From Marinomonas vulgaris (GTDB lineage: Bacteria > Pseudomonadota > Gammaproteobacteria > Pseudomonadales > Marinomonadaceae), in NCBI RefSeq assembly GCF_018145875.1, contig NZ_JAGSSV010000015.1, forward strand, positions 1 through 64,000: a DNA stretch of 64,000 bases. Reading direction: 5' to 3'. A program made the translations under genes and the position numbers. Below the pieces are notes generated by a model that made no database searches, was not told the origin of the DNA, and was given only the letters and a program-made list of their open reading frames with translations. Of the stretch, positions 17,257 to 26,816 are shown piece after piece. The stretch's first letter is position 1, and each line of letters opens with the position of its first letter.

Positions 17257-17925
17257 TTAGTTTCCAGAATTAAAAATCGCTGCCATGCTGTTTTCTTCCT
17301 CATTGGCGATCAGTGGCCAGCCACCTAAGCGTTTCCAGCGATTAACCATTTCGCAAAATAATTCTGCGGTTTTTTCCGTATCGTATTTTGCCGAATGTGC
17401 TTCCGAGTTACTAAAAGGGATAGACGCCGCTTCACAGGCTTTAGCCAATACCGTCTGACCAAATACCAAACCGGCCAAACTGGCGGTATCAAAGCTTGAA
17501 AAGGGGTGGAAAGGATTTCGCTTAATGTCCGCACGTTCAATCGCGGCGTTAAGAAAACCATGATCAAAAGCGGCGTTGTGGCCAACCAAAATAGCGCGTT
17601 TACAACCGACGGACTTTAGCTCTTTGCGCACTTTAGTAAACATTTGCGTTAAAGCTTCGCTCTCGGGCATGTCTTGTCTGTCTGGGGCAAAAGGGTCTAT
17701 GCCGGTAAAATCCAGAGCGGCTTTTTCGAGGTTGGCACCCTCAAAAGGTTTAATTAAAAACTCCAAGGTTTCATAGATATAAAAGTCGCCATTTTCGTCA
17801 ACACGAAGAATGCTGGCGGCCATTTCTAGCAATGCGTCTGTTTTTTGATTAAAGCCTGCGGTTTCTACGTCGATAACAACGGGTAGGAAGCCGCGGAATC
17901 TATCTTTGATTTCATGGTTTGACAA
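17257..17925 (-). CDS. rnt: Ribonuclease T
   Basis: A 222-residue DEDD-family 3'-5' exoribonuclease that trims the CCA end of tRNA and matures stable RNAs. The metal-binding motifs are present: D19-x-E21 in [10 protein letters not shown], the [10 protein letters not shown] block, and [10 protein letters not shown] near the C-terminus. Length and sequence match RNase T rather than the DNA polymerase III epsilon subunit. The start is TTG: revealed by AAGGA 7 bases upstream and the absence of a nearby in-frame ATG. It is divergent from motY across a 95-base gap. In Pseudomonas, rnt, pyrC, motY and argG are neighbours; here pyrC is missing from the set. Confidence 0.93.
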   Translation of the reverse strand: MSNHEIKDRFRGFLPVVIDVETAGFNQKTDALLEMAASILRVDENGDFYIYETLEFLIKPFEGANLEKAALDFTGIDPFAPDRQDMPESEALTQMFTKVRKELKSVGCKRAILVGHNAAFDHGFLNAAIERADIKRNPFHPFSSFDTASLAGLVFGQTVLAKACEAASIPFSNSEAHSAKYDTEKTAELFCEMVNRWKRLGGWPLIANEEENSMAAIFNSGN

Positions 17926-18020
17926 AAGAAGGTCCTTAATTCTGCCGTTAGATCAAGAGTAACGGTGTATAATAAGGCGAAATCATAACACATTTGATAA
18001 TGCTTGAACGAGATGTCTAA

Positions 18021-18908
18021 ATGGGAATTACCCAACAACTTCTAATTCGTACCACCTTTTTATTGACGAGCTGTGTGCCCTTCATTCAGGCGCATGCTAT
18101 CACGCATTACCAATCTGATATTGCCAACTCAGAATGGCTGCTGTCGGGAGACATTTTTTCATGCAGTCTAACGCACCCCGTCCCTCATTACGGCGAAGGC
18201 CACTTTATTAAAGAAGCGGGCGAGCCAATGAAATTTATTTTGCAGCCTCAAAACGAAAAACTCGGTCCGGGTCAGGTTTATATCATTTCTCAAGCGCCGA
18301 CCTGGTCCCCTGGCATACGCCCAGAAACGTTAGAAATTTTGCCGTATCCAGGTTATGGATTGACTGTGGAAGTGGGCGGTAAAGTGGCTGAACGCATGTT
18401 GACCAGTTTGGACAGAGGTCGTCACCCTGTTGTAGCCGGAACCGCTTGGGAAAACAGCCGTGAAACCGTGGAAGTGGGTTTGTCGAACATTAACTTCGCC
18501 CCCGCTTATAACGAGTTTCGTCGTTGTTTATCGACCTTGTTGCCAGTGAATTACGATCAAATTGCGCGAACTGCAGCGCTGTTTACCAGCAATGGGGTGG
18601 ATTTGACAGAGCGTATTCGAGCGCGTTTGGATTTGGTGGCGCTGTATGTGTCGTCTGATCCGACTGTGGAATACATTTATATTGATGGTCATGCTGACTC
18701 TTATGGTTCTCGACGAGATAACCGTGAGTTGTCCAAAGTCCGTGCTGAAAAGGTCACCGCGTACTTGTTAGACAAGGGCGTGCCTGCGGATAAAATCATT
18801 TCTCGCTATCATGGTGAGCGTTACCCATCGACAACCAATGGCACTTCCCAAGGCCGAGAGCGTAACCGCCGAGTGACCATTCGTTTGGAAAAAAACGACG
18901 CCAGTTAA
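18021..18908 (+). CDS. motY: Sodium-type flagellar motor protein MotY (OmpA-like)
   Basis: A 295-residue periplasmic protein. It has an N-terminal signal peptide (cleavage near QAHA), a MotY-specific N-terminal domain (about 25-155: SEWLLSGDIFSCSLTHPVP) and a C-terminal OmpA-like peptidoglycan-binding domain (about 200-290: YIYIDGHADSYGSRRDN...RERNRRVTI). In Vibrio and Pseudomonas, MotY forms the T ring that anchors stator units around the flagellar motor. The ribosome binding site at the chosen ATG is weak. It is monocistronic, with a terminator just downstream, and sits beside argG as in pseudomonads. Confidence 0.9.
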   Translation: MGITQQLLIRTTFLLTSCVPFIQAHAITHYQSDIANSEWLLSGDIFSCSLTHPVPHYGEGHFIKEAGEPMKFILQPQNEKLGPGQVYIISQAPTWSPGIRPETLEILPYPGYGLTVEVGGKVAERMLTSLDRGRHPVVAGTAWENSRETVEVGLSNINFAPAYNEFRRCLSTLLPVNYDQIARTAALFTSNGVDLTERIRARLDLVALYVSSDPTVEYIYIDGHADSYGSRRDNRELSKVRAEKVTAYLLDKGVPADKIISRYHGERYPSTTNGTSQGRERNRRVTIRLEKNDAS

Positions 18909-18940
18909 TTCTTATCTCGGTCGATCTTTATCGATGGATG

Positions 18941-18985
18941 AAAAGAGCCTCTTTCACGCAATTATCGTAGTGAAAGGGGCTTTTT
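18941..18985 (+). terminator. Intrinsic terminator after motY
   Basis: The arms AAAAGAGCCTCTTTCAC and GTGAAAGGGGCTTTTT pair with one wobble around a 12-base loop, and a T-run follows. Confidence 0.85.
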
Positions 18986-19097
18986 GCTTGCTAAGCAAGA
19001 ATCGAGATCTTACACTTAAGTCCCTTTTTTTAAATCATTTGCGCCGCCGTTTTACGGAATATATGGGAGCGCGAGCTCGTTGAGGAGAATAGAAATA

Positions 19098-20330
19098 ATG
19101 TCTGACGTGAAGAAGGTAGTGCTTGCCTATTCTGGCGGCCTGGATACTTCAGTAATCGTGAAGTGGCTTCAAGAAGAGTATAACTGTGAAGTGGTCACCT
19201 TTACCGCTGATTTGGGTCAGGGTGAAGAAGTTGAACCAGCTCGCGCGAAAGCTCAAGCGTTGGGTATTAAGGAAATCTACATCGAAGATTTGCGCGAAGA
19301 ATTCGTCCGTGACTTCGTTTTTCCAATGTTCCGAGCGAATACCATTTACGAAGGTGAATACCTGCTAGGTACGTCTATCGCTCGTCCTTTGATCGCCAAA
19401 CGCTTGATCGAAATCGCCAACGAAACTGGCGCTGATGCCATTTCTCACGGCGCAACAGGTAAAGGCAACGACCAAGTACGTTTTGAGCTTGGCGCTTACG
19501 CTCTTAAACCTGGTGTAAAAGTGATTGCCCCTTGGCGCGAATGGGATCTAACGTCTCGTGAAACCTTGATGGCGTACTGTGAAGAACACAATATTCCAGT
19601 GGATTTCTCTACTAAGAAGAAAAAATCCCCTTACTCCATGGACGCTAACTTGCTGCATATCTCCTTCGAAGGCGATCAGCTAGAAGATCCTTGGACAGAG
19701 CCAGAAGACGACATGTGGCGTTGGTCTGTGTCTCCAGAAGACGCGCCAAACGAACCGACTTACCTAGAGATCGGTTATGAGAAAGGCGACCCAGTGTCTA
19801 TTAATGGCGAAGCCATGTCTCCTGCGACTATTTTGGAAACACTGAACAAAATTGGTGGCGCGAATGGCGTTGGCCGTGTGGACATCGTCGAAAACCGTTT
19901 TGTGGGCATGAAAGCTCGTGGTTGTTACGAAACACCGGGTGGCACCATCATGATGAAAGCACATCGTGCGATTGAGTCCATTACCCTTGACCGTGAAGCT
20001 ATGCATTTGAAAGATGAAATGATGCCACGCTACGCGAAAATCATTTACAACGGTTTCTGGTGGTCAGAAGAGCGTCGTATGATGCAAGCCATGATCGACA
20101 CGTCTCAAAAATACGTAAATGGTACCGTTCGTCTTAAATTGTACAAAGGCAATGTGACTGTTGTGGGTCGTCAATCTGAAAACAGCTTGTTCGATAGCTC
20201 TATTGCGACATTTGAAGACGATGCTGGTGCATACGATCAAAAAGACGCAGCGGGCTTTATCAAGTTGAACGCTCTTCGCATGCGTATTGCTGCACAAAAA
20301 GGCCGTGGTTTTCTAGATAACGACAAGTAA
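19098..20330 (+). CDS. argG: Argininosuccinate synthase
   Basis: A 410-residue enzyme joining citrulline and aspartate with ATP to give argininosuccinate, the penultimate step of arginine synthesis. The N-terminal ATP-binding motif [10 protein letters not shown] is intact. Further signature blocks are [20 protein letters not shown] and [12 protein letters not shown]. The frame extends to a TTG at 19080, but the ATG at 19098 is the start: GAGGAG lies just upstream and [14 protein letters not shown] matches the family. It is a single-gene unit between two strong terminators. It resembles the ~400-residue ArgG type, not the longer E. coli type. Confidence 0.96.
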   Translation: MSDVKKVVLAYSGGLDTSVIVKWLQEEYNCEVVTFTADLGQGEEVEPARAKAQALGIKEIYIEDLREEFVRDFVFPMFRANTIYEGEYLLGTSIARPLIAKRLIEIANETGADAISHGATGKGNDQVRFELGAYALKPGVKVIAPWREWDLTSRETLMAYCEEHNIPVDFSTKKKKSPYSMDANLLHISFEGDQLEDPWTEPEDDMWRWSVSPEDAPNEPTYLEIGYEKGDPVSINGEAMSPATILETLNKIGGANGVGRVDIVENRFVGMKARGCYETPGGTIMMKAHRAIESITLDREAMHLKDEMMPRYAKIIYNGFWWSEERRMMQAMIDTSQKYVNGTVRLKLYKGNVTVVGRQSENSLFDSSIATFEDDAGAYDQKDAAGFIKLNALRMRIAAQKGRGFLDNDK

Positions 20331-20359
20331 TACCTTGTTCTAAGCGAAAATACGCTTTC

Positions 20360-20396
20360 AAAAAACGCCTCATTCTTGCAGAATTGAGGCGTTTTT
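20360..20396 (+). terminator. Intrinsic terminator after argG
   Basis: The arms AAAAAACGCCTCA and TGAGGCGTTTTT have an 11-base loop and a T-rich tail. Confidence 0.88.
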
Positions 20397-20482
20397 ATTT
20401 TTGTACACTTGGTCAGCATTATTCACGTTATCTAGTCTAGCAATACGCCGATTAAGTGCGCCGATTTTGAAGGAAGGTAAAC

Positions 20483-21376
20483 ATGACAATTTATAACCTA
20501 GGGTCGATCAATTTGGATCACCTTTACCAACTGGATCATTTTGTGCGTCCAGGCGAAACCATGGCATCAAACAGTTATCAATGTTTGCTCGGTGGTAAAG
20601 GGGCAAATCAGTCGGTTGCCTTGGCTAAAGCCGGTGCGACGGTGAAACACATTGGCGCCGTGCATCACAGTGATCAGGCGGTTTTGCGTCAGCTAGAAGA
20701 CCTTGGTGTTGATACTTCCTTGGTGGCTCAGCTCGATGTGCCGACCGGTCATGCGATCATTCAGCTGAACAAACAGGCCGAAAACTGCATTATTTTGTAT
20801 CAAGGTGCGAATCATGCGTTGACGCAAGAACAGGTCGATCAGGCGTTGTCGACCGCAGAGCCGGGCGACTGGATTTTGCTGCAAAACGAAACCAACTTGA
20901 TCGAATACACCATGAAAAAAGCCCAGCAGCAGGGCGTAAAAGTGGCGTTTAATCCGGCTCCTATGGACGCGGCGCTAACCAAACAGGTGCTTGAGTTGGT
21001 GGATTTGTTAATTGTGAATGAGGTCGAAGCGATGGACCTGATCGGCACCACAGACATAGACAGCACCATCGCCGCTTTCCCAAAAGTGTACCCAGAATTG
21101 GCGGTATTGATGACCCTTGGCAAAGCCGGTGTGTATTATTTTAAAGGGTCAGAGACCGTATTTGCTGCCGCATTTTCGGTGCAAGCCGTAGACACCACGG
21201 CCGCTGGCGATACCTTTATTGGTTTTATTTTGTCGTCTTTAATGAAGGGCGAAGAGATGAAAAATGCCATCACCCGTGCCTGCGCGGCATCGGCTATTTG
21301 CGTTACACGTTTAGGCGCGGCTTCGGCGATTCCAACACAAGATGAAGTGACCGAATTTCTGGCGAAAAACACCTAA
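20483..21376 (+). CDS. rbsK: Ribokinase-like PfkB sugar kinase
   Basis: A 297-residue PfkB kinase. The first signature GGKGANQSVALAKAG (about 37-51) and the second signature DTTAAGDTFIG, with its catalytic Asp, are intact. The overall pattern (NLGSINLDHLYQ start, GANHALT, NPAPMD) is that of ribokinase, which phosphorylates D-ribose at O-5. It lies 44 bases upstream of a nucleoside hydrolase gene that would release ribose from nucleosides, so the pair forms a logical salvage operon. No ribose transporter or RbsR is nearby. The symbol is by similarity; another furanose substrate is possible. Confidence 0.8.
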   Translation: MTIYNLGSINLDHLYQLDHFVRPGETMASNSYQCLLGGKGANQSVALAKAGATVKHIGAVHHSDQAVLRQLEDLGVDTSLVAQLDVPTGHAIIQLNKQAENCIILYQGANHALTQEQVDQALSTAEPGDWILLQNETNLIEYTMKKAQQQGVKVAFNPAPMDAALTKQVLELVDLLIVNEVEAMDLIGTTDIDSTIAAFPKVYPELAVLMTLGKAGVYYFKGSETVFAAAFSVQAVDTTAAGDTFIGFILSSLMKGEEMKNAITRACAASAICVTRLGAASAIPTQDEVTEFLAKNT

Positions 21377-21420
21377 TTTAGAACACAGCCAAACACACAG
21401 AATGAAAGAAGGAAAACAGC

Positions 21421-22362
21421 ATGGCTCGTAAAATTATTATTGATACAGACCCAGGCATCGACGATGCGATGGCGATTTTGTTTGCTTTTCAAGCACCGCA
21501 GTTAGAAGTGCTGGGGTTAACCACGACCTTTGGTAACGTCTCTGTGGATTTGGCGACACAAAACGCTATTAAGCTGACAGAAATTGCCCAAGTCACTGTA
21601 CCAGTGGCCAAAGGGGTAGCAGTGCCGAGTCATATTGCGCCTCGTCCACATCCAGACTTTGTTCATGGTAAAGACGGTTTTGGCAATATTAATCTACCTG
21701 CTCCAGCTGGCAGTGCCATCGATAAAAGCGCCGCGCAATTTATTGTCGACACAGTGCGAGCGTTTCCTGGTGAAGTGACCATCATCGCCCTTGGCCCTTT
21801 GGGTAACTTGGCAAAAGCTTTAGAGCTTGACCCTGAGGTGGCGGATCTTGTGGACGAAGTGGTGCTCATGGGTGGTACCGCGATTGAATACGGCAATGTC
21901 TCACCCGTTGCTGAAGCCAACATTATGAACGACCCGCATGCCGCGGATAAGGTGTTTACCGCACCTTGGCAAGTCACCATGATAGGGCTTGATGTGACCC
22001 ATCAGGTATTGCTGGACAACGATATTTTGAGTCGTATCAAACAGGCAAACCCAGAAGAAGGCGGTTTCTTGTTCGATTGCGCTCAGTATTACATCGACTT
22101 CTATAGCAGCCGTTTTGACATGAATGGCTGTTATTTTCACGATGCCTCTACTATTGCGTATGTTATGGATCCGAGCATTTTTGGCGTTGAGTTGGGCGCG
22201 GTTCGAGTCGCCTGTGAAGGCATTGGCATTGGCCAAACCATTTTCGCACCACAAGGCATGAGTTTCCCTGAACCTCACTGGAATGACGTGCCTATGACTC
22301 AGGTTTGCATGGAAGTAGACAGTGAAAAATTACTGACCTTGTTTGAGACAACCCTGTCTTAA
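21421..22362 (+). CDS. Inosine-uridine-preferring nucleoside hydrolase
   Basis: A 313-residue nucleoside hydrolase that cleaves the N-glycosidic bond of ribonucleosides to base plus ribose. The calcium-binding motif IDTDPGIDDAMA lies at residues 6-17. The middle block ALGPLGNLAKAL...LMGGT and the C-terminal HDASTIAY Asp motif complete the active site. The pyrimidine/purine preference cannot be decided from sequence by eye (RihA, RihB or RihC type). It follows the ribokinase gene at 44 bases with its own AAGGAAA ribosome binding site and is closed by a terminator, so the two form one operon. Confidence 0.88.
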   Translation: MARKIIIDTDPGIDDAMAILFAFQAPQLEVLGLTTTFGNVSVDLATQNAIKLTEIAQVTVPVAKGVAVPSHIAPRPHPDFVHGKDGFGNINLPAPAGSAIDKSAAQFIVDTVRAFPGEVTIIALGPLGNLAKALELDPEVADLVDEVVLMGGTAIEYGNVSPVAEANIMNDPHAADKVFTAPWQVTMIGLDVTHQVLLDNDILSRIKQANPEEGGFLFDCAQYYIDFYSSRFDMNGCYFHDASTIAYVMDPSIFGVELGAVRVACEGIGIGQTIFAPQGMSFPEPHWNDVPMTQVCMEVDSEKLLTLFETTLS

Positions 22363-22390
22363 ATCGTTAGAATGACGCATAACACACAAG

Positions 22391-22418
22391 GGCGTGGGCA
22401 TTTCCCACGCCTTTTTTT
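22391..22418 (+). terminator. Intrinsic terminator after nucleoside hydrolase
   Basis: The arms GGCGTGGG and CCCACGCC have a 5-base loop followed by seven T. Confidence 0.9.
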
Positions 22419-22436
22419 ATAGATAAAGAGAATAAT

Positions 22437-22706
22437 ATGAAACTATTAGTTAGAAACTTAGCGCGCAATACCACAGAAGAAGAGTTAAAAAGCTTGTTTG
22501 CTGTACATGGCACCTTGCAATCCTGCAACTTGGTCATGGATAAAGAAACCGGCGAATCTAAAGGCTTTGCGTTTGTTGAAATGCCAAAGGTAGGCGAGGC
22601 CAAGGTAGCCATCAAAACCTTGAATGGAATGGACGTAGATGGCTCGAAAATTCGTGTGAAAAAAGCCGACGATGGTGCTAAGAAAGACGACCGCGACGAA
22701 GAATAA
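22437..22706 (+). CDS. Small RRM RNA-binding protein
   Basis: The 89-residue protein is one RNA recognition motif: RNP2 as LLVRNL near the N-terminus, RNP1 as KGFAFVEM near residue 42, and a charged Lys/Asp/Glu tail. Such single-RRM proteins occur in many marine gammaproteobacteria and cyanobacteria; the latter are linked to cold or RNA turnover. The exact target is unknown. It starts 18 bases after the previous terminator, so it has either its own promoter close by or transcription leaking through. It is convergent with the PilZ-like gene. Confidence 0.88.
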   Translation: MKLLVRNLARNTTEEELKSLFAVHGTLQSCNLVMDKETGESKGFAFVEMPKVGEAKVAIKTLNGMDVDGSKIRVKKADDGAKKDDRDEE

Positions 22707-22760
22707 ATCCTCCCTCGACACGCTTAATTTCATCGATGAAAGTTTTTTAAAGCAGAGGCA

Positions 22761-23147
22761 TTAGGCGTGCGCCTTAGTAAAAGTATCAATAAACGCCACA
22801 TCTTTGTTAGAAATCGTGTGGTAGTTCAATTTAATGTAATGCTTGTTGTGTTCGTTAAACACATCCAAAATAGGGTCACACAAGGCTTTAATGGTGGCGG
22901 TTTTTCCTTCGTGAATAGCATTTAATTCTATTTTAACCATCTTCGACCCTTGCAAACCCGCCGGTGCTTCCACTTCAATCATCTGCGTAGAAATGTGTGT
23001 GCAATGAATGGGCATAACCATCCCATTGGTCAAATACATTGAGCCTGTCCAAAAACAGCGAACATAAGAAGGTTGAGACTTGTGCACCTTGTTATCCTTT
23101 GCTTGATGAAGATCTAAAATGGTCTTTGATTTTGCAAGCATACGCAT
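22761..23147 (-). CDS. Hypothetical protein, distant PilZ-like domain
   Basis: 128 residues without signal peptide or membrane span. The block from HISTQMIEVEAPAGLQGSK to LNYHTISNKDVAFIDTF has the strand pattern and I-x-x-F ending of PilZ c-di-GMP-binding domains. The Arg-rich RxxxR motif that contacts c-di-GMP is not evident, so it would be a divergent or non-binding member, or unrelated. No good ribosome binding site is seen at either in-frame ATG (23147 or 23141). It is followed by a convergent RRM gene. I do not recognise a specific family. Confidence 0.55.
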   Translation of the reverse strand: MRMLAKSKTILDLHQAKDNKVHKSQPSYVRCFWTGSMYLTNGMVMPIHCTHISTQMIEVEAPAGLQGSKMVKIELNAIHEGKTATIKALCDPILDVFNEHNKHYIKLNYHTISNKDVAFIDTFTKAHA

Positions 23148-23210
23148 AACAATGCAAGTTTGTTCGCGATCTAGCAGATCTTGGAAAAAGAGGGAAAGCG
23201 ATAAAAATCA

Positions 23211-23250
23211 AAGCCTTGACGATCAAACGAAAGTAGATGATCAAGGCCTT
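23211..23250 (-). terminator. Intrinsic terminator after the transaminase gene
   Basis: On the minus strand AAGGCCTTGATCA pairs with its imperfect complement across a 12-base loop, and a T-rich stretch follows. It lies 35 bases past the transaminase stop. Confidence 0.65.
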
Positions 23251-23284
23251 AATGAAAGGTGGCTAAGAAGCATTCAATGTACGA

Positions 23285-24622
23285 CTAGCCTAGTTGTTTG
23301 ATGGTGTCGCCCAGCGCATTGATTAAGCTATCAATCTCATCTTGCTCAGTGGTAAACGGCGGCGCTAATTGAATAGTATCGGCTCCGTATCGAACGTAAT
23401 AGCCTTTTTCCCACATGGCCATGGCAATTTGGAAAGGGCGTTTTGCCGGTTCACCGTCGACAGGGGCAATGGTAATGCCCGCCGCAAAGCCAAAGTTGCG
23501 AATATCGGTGACGATGGGGCTGGTGTCTTTTAATTGATGCACGCTGTTTTCCCATGCGGCGCTCATGCCGTTCACTCGTTCGATCAAGCCTTGTTTTTTG
23601 ATCTCACCAAGCGATGCCAAACCCGCGGCACAAGCAATAGGGTGAGCCGAGTAGGTGTAACCATGGGGCACTTCTAGCATGTATTCAGGGCCACCGTGTT
23701 CCATAAAGGTGTCATAAATTTCTTGCTTAAATGCCACCGCACCCATAGGAATGATGCCGTTAGTAACCTGTTTCGCGGTGGTCATAATGTCGGGCGTAAC
23801 GCCAAACGCTTCGGCACCGGTTTTTGCCCCCATGCGACCAAAGGCTGTGATCACTTCGTCGAAAATTAACAAAATATTATGCTGATCACAGATTTCGCGT
23901 AAGCGTTTTAAGTAACCTTGGGGGGGAACGATTACGCCCGCAGAGCCGGACATCGGCTCGACAATGACCGCGGCGATATTAGAGGCATCGTGCATCATAA
24001 TTAGGCTGAGTAGATCGTCAGCACGTTCTTTGCCTTGCTCTGCCATGCCTTTGGTAAATTCAGTACCAGGCATCTGTGTGTGAGGTAAATGGTAAGATTC
24101 CAATCCTTGGCCATACAAGGTTCGGTTGGCCGGAATACCGCCAACACTGAAACCTGACACGCTCGAGCCATGATAGCCTTTGGCACGGCCAATGAATTTG
24201 GTTTTGGTTCCCATGCCTTTTTTACGCCAATAAGCGCGGGAGATTTTCAACGCCGTGTCGACAGATTCAGAGCCTGAGCCAGTGAAAAAGATTCGATTCA
24301 AACCTTCTGGCATGAATTCGGTAATTTGTTCCGCTAGTAGAAAGGATTTTTCATGGCCATACTGAAAAGCCGGAGAGTAATCTAGGGTCTTGACTTGCTC
24401 CGCCACGGCTTCATTAATCGCCGGCACACTGTGTCCTAAGCCACAAGTCCACAAGCCAGATAAGCCATCAAAGATCTTTTTACCATCTAGGTCTGTGTAA
24501 TATTTTCCAGCCGCCGAGGTGATAATGCGTGGGTCTTTTTTAAACTGACGATTGCCTGAATAGGCCATCCAATGGGCATCGAGTTGAGCTTGGGTTAAAC
24601 GCGATTTAGTAATGTGGCTCAT
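23285..24622 (-). CDS. Class III omega-amino acid:pyruvate transaminase
   Basis: A 445-residue PLP enzyme of aminotransferase class III. Signature features: GSGSESVDTALKISRAYWR for cofactor phosphate binding, the IFDEVITAFGRMG block, and PLP lysine in TTAKQVTNGIIPMG. The start MSHITKSRLTQAQLDAHWMAYSGNRQF and the length match beta-alanine/omega-amino acid:pyruvate transaminases. These use pyruvate as amino acceptor and yield malonate semialdehyde from beta-alanine. Exact substrate range cannot be read from sequence; polyamine- or taurine-pyruvate activity is possible. A GAGAGGAT ribosome binding site precedes the ATG. It appears monocistronic. Confidence 0.85.
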   Translation of the reverse strand: MSHITKSRLTQAQLDAHWMAYSGNRQFKKDPRIITSAAGKYYTDLDGKKIFDGLSGLWTCGLGHSVPAINEAVAEQVKTLDYSPAFQYGHEKSFLLAEQITEFMPEGLNRIFFTGSGSESVDTALKISRAYWRKKGMGTKTKFIGRAKGYHGSSVSGFSVGGIPANRTLYGQGLESYHLPHTQMPGTEFTKGMAEQGKERADDLLSLIMMHDASNIAAVIVEPMSGSAGVIVPPQGYLKRLREICDQHNILLIFDEVITAFGRMGAKTGAEAFGVTPDIMTTAKQVTNGIIPMGAVAFKQEIYDTFMEHGGPEYMLEVPHGYTYSAHPIACAAGLASLGEIKKQGLIERVNGMSAAWENSVHQLKDTSPIVTDIRNFGFAAGITIAPVDGEPAKRPFQIAMAMWEKGYYVRYGADTIQLAPPFTTEQDEIDSLINALGDTIKQLG

Positions 24623-24726
24623 GGCATCCTCTCAAGATGAAATACATAGGGTATAAAGAGAGAATGCCGAGATCTAAAGGTTTAATAAATCATAGGTTAT
24701 TTAATTTTAGATTAGTATTTAATTAA

Positions 24727-25362
24727 CTAAGTTGAGGTTTTGGAACGGTATTCACAAAGATCTTCAATTATGCAGGCGTCGCATTTCGGTTTGCGTGCCA
24801 CGCAAATATAGCGGCCATGCAAAATCATCCAATGATGAGCGTCGAGCAAAAATTCTTTGGGAACAAATTTCAGCAGCTTCATTTCCACTTCCAGCACATT
24901 TTTACCCGGTGCTACTTTGGTTCGGTTACTAAAGCGGAAAATATGGGTGTCGACTGCCATAGCGACTTGTCGAAACGCGGTGTTTAGCACCACGTTGGCG
25001 GTTTTTCGCCCCACACCGGGTAAGGCTTCCAGTGCTTCACGGGTGTCTGGCACTATGCTGTTGTGTTGTTCGACCAGTATTCGACAGGTTTTGATGGCGT
25101 TTTCTGCTTTGGCGTTAAATAAGCCAATGGTTTTGATGTAGCTTTTCAAGCCATCGACCCCCAGTGCCAGCATGGTTTCTGGGGTGTTAGCGACGGGAAA
25201 GAGTTTTCGGGTCGCTTTATTGACACTAACGTCAGTGGCTTGAGCGGAAAATAAGACGGCGATCAATAACTCAAAAGGCGAGCTGTATTCCAGCTCGGTC
25301 ACAGGGTTTGGATTTTCTGCTCGTAGGCGAGAAAAAATCTCATAGCGCTTTTGTTTGTTCAC
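24727..25362 (-). CDS. nth: Endonuclease III (DNA glycosylase/AP lyase)
   Basis: A 211-residue base-excision repair enzyme for oxidised pyrimidines. The helix-hairpin-helix LPGVGRKTANVVLN carries the catalytic Lys, VDTHIFR the catalytic Asp, and a C-terminal four-cysteine [4Fe-4S] loop is intact (C-x6-C-x2-C-x5-C). The start is GTG with AAGG 8 bases upstream. It is the last gene of the rnfABCDGE operon, 38 bases after rnfE, the same arrangement as in E. coli and Pseudomonas. Confidence 0.95.
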   Translation of the reverse strand: MNKQKRYEIFSRLRAENPNPVTELEYSSPFELLIAVLFSAQATDVSVNKATRKLFPVANTPETMLALGVDGLKSYIKTIGLFNAKAENAIKTCRILVEQHNSIVPDTREALEALPGVGRKTANVVLNTAFRQVAMAVDTHIFRFSNRTKVAPGKNVLEVEMKLLKFVPKEFLLDAHHWMILHGRYICVARKPKCDACIIEDLCEYRSKTST

Positions 25363-25400
25363 AATCTCGGCCTTGTTAAGTTGCAGTTGAGGTCGTTATG

Positions 25401-26189
25401 TTAACTTACTTGTCCGGTGACGCGAACGCGTTTTGAAGTCGATGGACCTTCTTTGGCTTTTTCGGCCGCAAGGCGTTTTTTCTCGCGCTCGTCGAGGTAG
25501 TTTTTCCCCGCGATGAGTAAGCCCAATCCGATAAAAGCGCCAGGTGGAAGAACCGCAAATAACACATTCGGATAACTCTCAAAGACGGTCCATTTCCAAT
25601 GCACTGCGGCATCGCCAAACAGCAGCTGCATATCTGAAAATAGGGTGCCTTGACCAATGAGTTCGCGCATGGCGCCAAGGGCTACCAGAATGGCCATAAA
25701 GCCTAAGCCCATCATAAAACCATCAAGTGCCGACGGTAACACCGGATTACGGCTGGCAAAGGCATCGGCACGACCTAAAATCGCACAGTTGGTGACGATC
25801 AAGGGAATAAATATCCCTAGAATTTGATACAGCTCGTAGGTGTAAGCCTGCATGATCAGTTCGATACAGGTGGTAAAAGAGGCGATAATCATCACAAAGG
25901 CGGGCAAGCGCACGGCGTCGGCCACGTAGTTACGAATTAACGACACAGCAATGTTTGAACCAACTAACACCACCAGTGTCGCCAAGCCAAGTCCCAATGC
26001 ATTCACTACCGTGCTGGTTACCGCCAGCATAGGACACAAGCCGAGTAATTGTACAAGGGCGGGGTTATTTTTCCAGATACCGTTATAAATGATTTCTGCG
26101 TAGTTGGCGCTGGGTTTATTGCTTTCTACGTTGTCTTGTGTATTTTCAAGGGTAGAATCGTCGGCGGTTATTTCGTCGCTTGTTTTCAT
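25401..26189 (-). CDS. rnfE: Electron transport complex subunit RnfE/RsxE
   Basis: Multi-span inner membrane subunit of the Rnf complex, which couples NADH/ferredoxin electron transfer to ion movement or, as Rsx, keeps SoxR reduced. It has about six spans and the family block [17 protein letters not shown], including the conserved Cys, and [16 protein letters not shown]. The frame reaches a TTG at 26192, but the ATG at 26189 with AGGA seven bases upstream is the likely start. At 262 residues it is longer than the usual ~230, with an N-terminal acidic extension and a basic C-terminal tail. It follows rnfG by 9 bases. Confidence 0.93.
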   Translation of the reverse strand: MKTSDEITADDSTLENTQDNVESNKPSANYAEIIYNGIWKNNPALVQLLGLCPMLAVTSTVVNALGLGLATLVVLVGSNIAVSLIRNYVADAVRLPAFVMIIASFTTCIELIMQAYTYELYQILGIFIPLIVTNCAILGRADAFASRNPVLPSALDGFMMGLGFMAILVALGAMRELIGQGTLFSDMQLLFGDAAVHWKWTVFESYPNVLFAVLPPGAFIGLGLLIAGKNYLDEREKKRLAAEKAKEGPSTSKRVRVTGQVS

Positions 26190-26198
26190 CAAAATGTC

Positions 26199-26816
26199 CT
26201 AATACGCCAGCAGCGTATCTTTGTGTTGTTCAAAATAAATAAGCGTGTTTTTTACCGCACGAACCACGGCTCTTGGTGTAATGGTCGCGCCAGTAAACTG
26301 GTCGAATTCGCCACCGTCTTTTTTCACACCCCAGCCTTTGCGGCTCGGATTATCTAGTGAGGTATTGGCGAAGCTTAGTATCCAATCTGATTTTTTTAGA
26401 TCAACCTTGTCGCCAAGGCCAGGAGTTTCTTTGTGGCTGATGACGCGACTGCCGGTGACGATACCGTCTTTATCGATGGCAACCAGCATATCAAGGTTGC
26501 CGTTGTAACCACGAGGGGCGATGGTCTCAAAGATAATCCCAGTGACTTTGTTGTCTTTACGAGCAATGTGAATCTTAATACCGGTGGCGCTGCCAAGCAA
26601 CGGATCAGCAGGCAAATAAGCGGTGTCTTTGGTAAGGTCGTTATCGTAACGCTCAGCGGGCAAAATATCGTTAAATGCGGCAATTTGGGCATCTAGAATG
26701 TTGTTTTTGATAGTGCCATCGGTCAATTGATGAGTAATAGAGATAAGCCCTGCGGTTAATACCGCAAAAATAGCCAAGCCTAAACTGTTGCGACGAATGG
26801 AGGCAAGTAATTCCAT
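26199..26816 (-). CDS. rnfG: Electron transport complex subunit RnfG/RsxG
   Basis: A 205-residue subunit with one N-terminal membrane anchor (about 13-32) and a periplasmic FMN-binding domain. The flavinylation motif is FTGATITPRAVV near residue 175, in which the second Thr carries covalent FMN in family members. SHKETPGLGDKV is the other family block. Its ATG overlaps the rnfD stop by one base, so translation is coupled. Confidence 0.94.
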   Translation of the reverse strand: MELLASIRRNSLGLAIFAVLTAGLISITHQLTDGTIKNNILDAQIAAFNDILPAERYDNDLTKDTAYLPADPLLGSATGIKIHIARKDNKVTGIIFETIAPRGYNGNLDMLVAIDKDGIVTGSRVISHKETPGLGDKVDLKKSDWILSFANTSLDNPSRKGWGVKKDGGEFDQFTGATITPRAVVRAVKNTLIYFEQHKDTLLAY

